A stretch of DNA of 22,688 bases. It comes from an uncultured Clostridia bacterium (GTDB lineage: Bacteria; Bacillota; Clostridia; TANB77; CAG-465). A program made the position numbers and the translations under genes. Location: positions 1 through 22,688 of the forward strand of contig CANRAK010000009.1 of NCBI GenBank assembly GCA_947628575.1, written 5' to 3'. The notes under the pieces are model-generated. The model was not told the origin of the DNA. It did no database searches and saw only the letters and a list, made by a program, of their open reading frames with translations. Positions 22,660-22,688 of the stretch are shown here, one piece after another. The first letter of the stretch is position 1. Each line of letters opens with the position of its first letter.

Positions 22660-22688
22660 TAAAACAACTCTATTTAACTAAATTATAT

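Noticed and set aside
1..22688. Alternative genetic code
   Set aside because: Genes end in TAA and TAG, tryptophans that I checked are TGG, and no conserved gene needs read-through of TGA.
1..22688. CRISPR array, tRNA or rRNA gene, insertion sequence, prophage or att site
   Set aside because: I saw no regularly spaced repeats, no cloverleaf with CCA-type end or T-loop consensus, no transposase or integrase frame and no flanking direct repeats.

Overview
This window looks like a chromosomal segment of an AT-rich, Gram-positive anaerobe of the Clostridia type. The support is low-GC sequence throughout, AGGAGG-type ribosome binding sites, textbook sigma-A promoters, a gatCAB amidotransferase operon, a desulforedoxin-containing superoxide reductase (an anaerobe's oxygen defence), a DUF4358-like protein, a CmpB-type 'putative ABC transporter permease', and a thioester/Cna-B surface protein with a sortase nearby. 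I cannot name a genus. I see no tRNA, rRNA, CRISPR array, insertion sequence or prophage gene. The DNA is dense and housekeeping-like, not a mobile island.

Layout. Almost everything reads on the minus strand; only a two-gene block (8191-10091) reads on plus. From the left: (1) 1-1104, rsmE followed by a truncated LD-carboxypeptidase. (2) 1194-3449, one large secreted surface protein with its own promoter and terminator. (3) 3606-6483, der-plsY-ppaC, from a good promoter at 6526-6554 to a hairpin at 3569-3595. (4) 6593-7951, a sortase, a single-pass membrane protein and an unlisted 53-residue membrane peptide at 6593-6754, tightly coupled. (5) 8191-10091, a GT4 glycosyltransferase and a membrane protein on plus, from a perfect consensus promoter. 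(6) 10113-12967, recG and an HD-domain phosphohydrolase, converging on block 5 at a shared bidirectional terminator. (7) 13044-13409, monocistronic superoxide reductase. (8) 13557-14048, DUF4358-like protein. (9) 14089-17296, gatC-gatA-gatB from a perfect consensus promoter. (10) 17451-18659, a short FUSC/aromatic-acid-exporter-type membrane protein and an anchored extracytoplasmic protein. (11) 18660-19068, a gene-poor stretch holding a candidate short transcription unit and a cluster of TTAACAT elements. (12) 19069-21226, an OmpR-family response regulator and its histidine kinase. (13) 21316-22606, an anchored protein of unknown function and a CmpB-type membrane protein, with a leader hairpin at 22626-22659.

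How it fits together. Several units deal with the envelope: LD-carboxypeptidase (peptidoglycan peptide trimming), PlsY (phospholipid synthesis), the glycosyltransferase (probably glycolipid), the sortase and the adhesin-like protein, and the sensor kinase. The others serve translation and genome maintenance (RsmE, Der, GatCAB, RecG). Several starts differ from the longest open frame because the ribosome binding site or a -10 element decides the case (rsmE, sortase, superoxide reductase, gatC, DUF4358-like protein, response regulator, CmpB-like protein). I did not find a clearly new multi-gene system. The best leads are the TTAACAT repeats beside the two-component system, the apparently frameshifted short unit at 18733-18902, and the thioester protein that lacks an LPxTG motif although a sortase lies 3.9 kb away.
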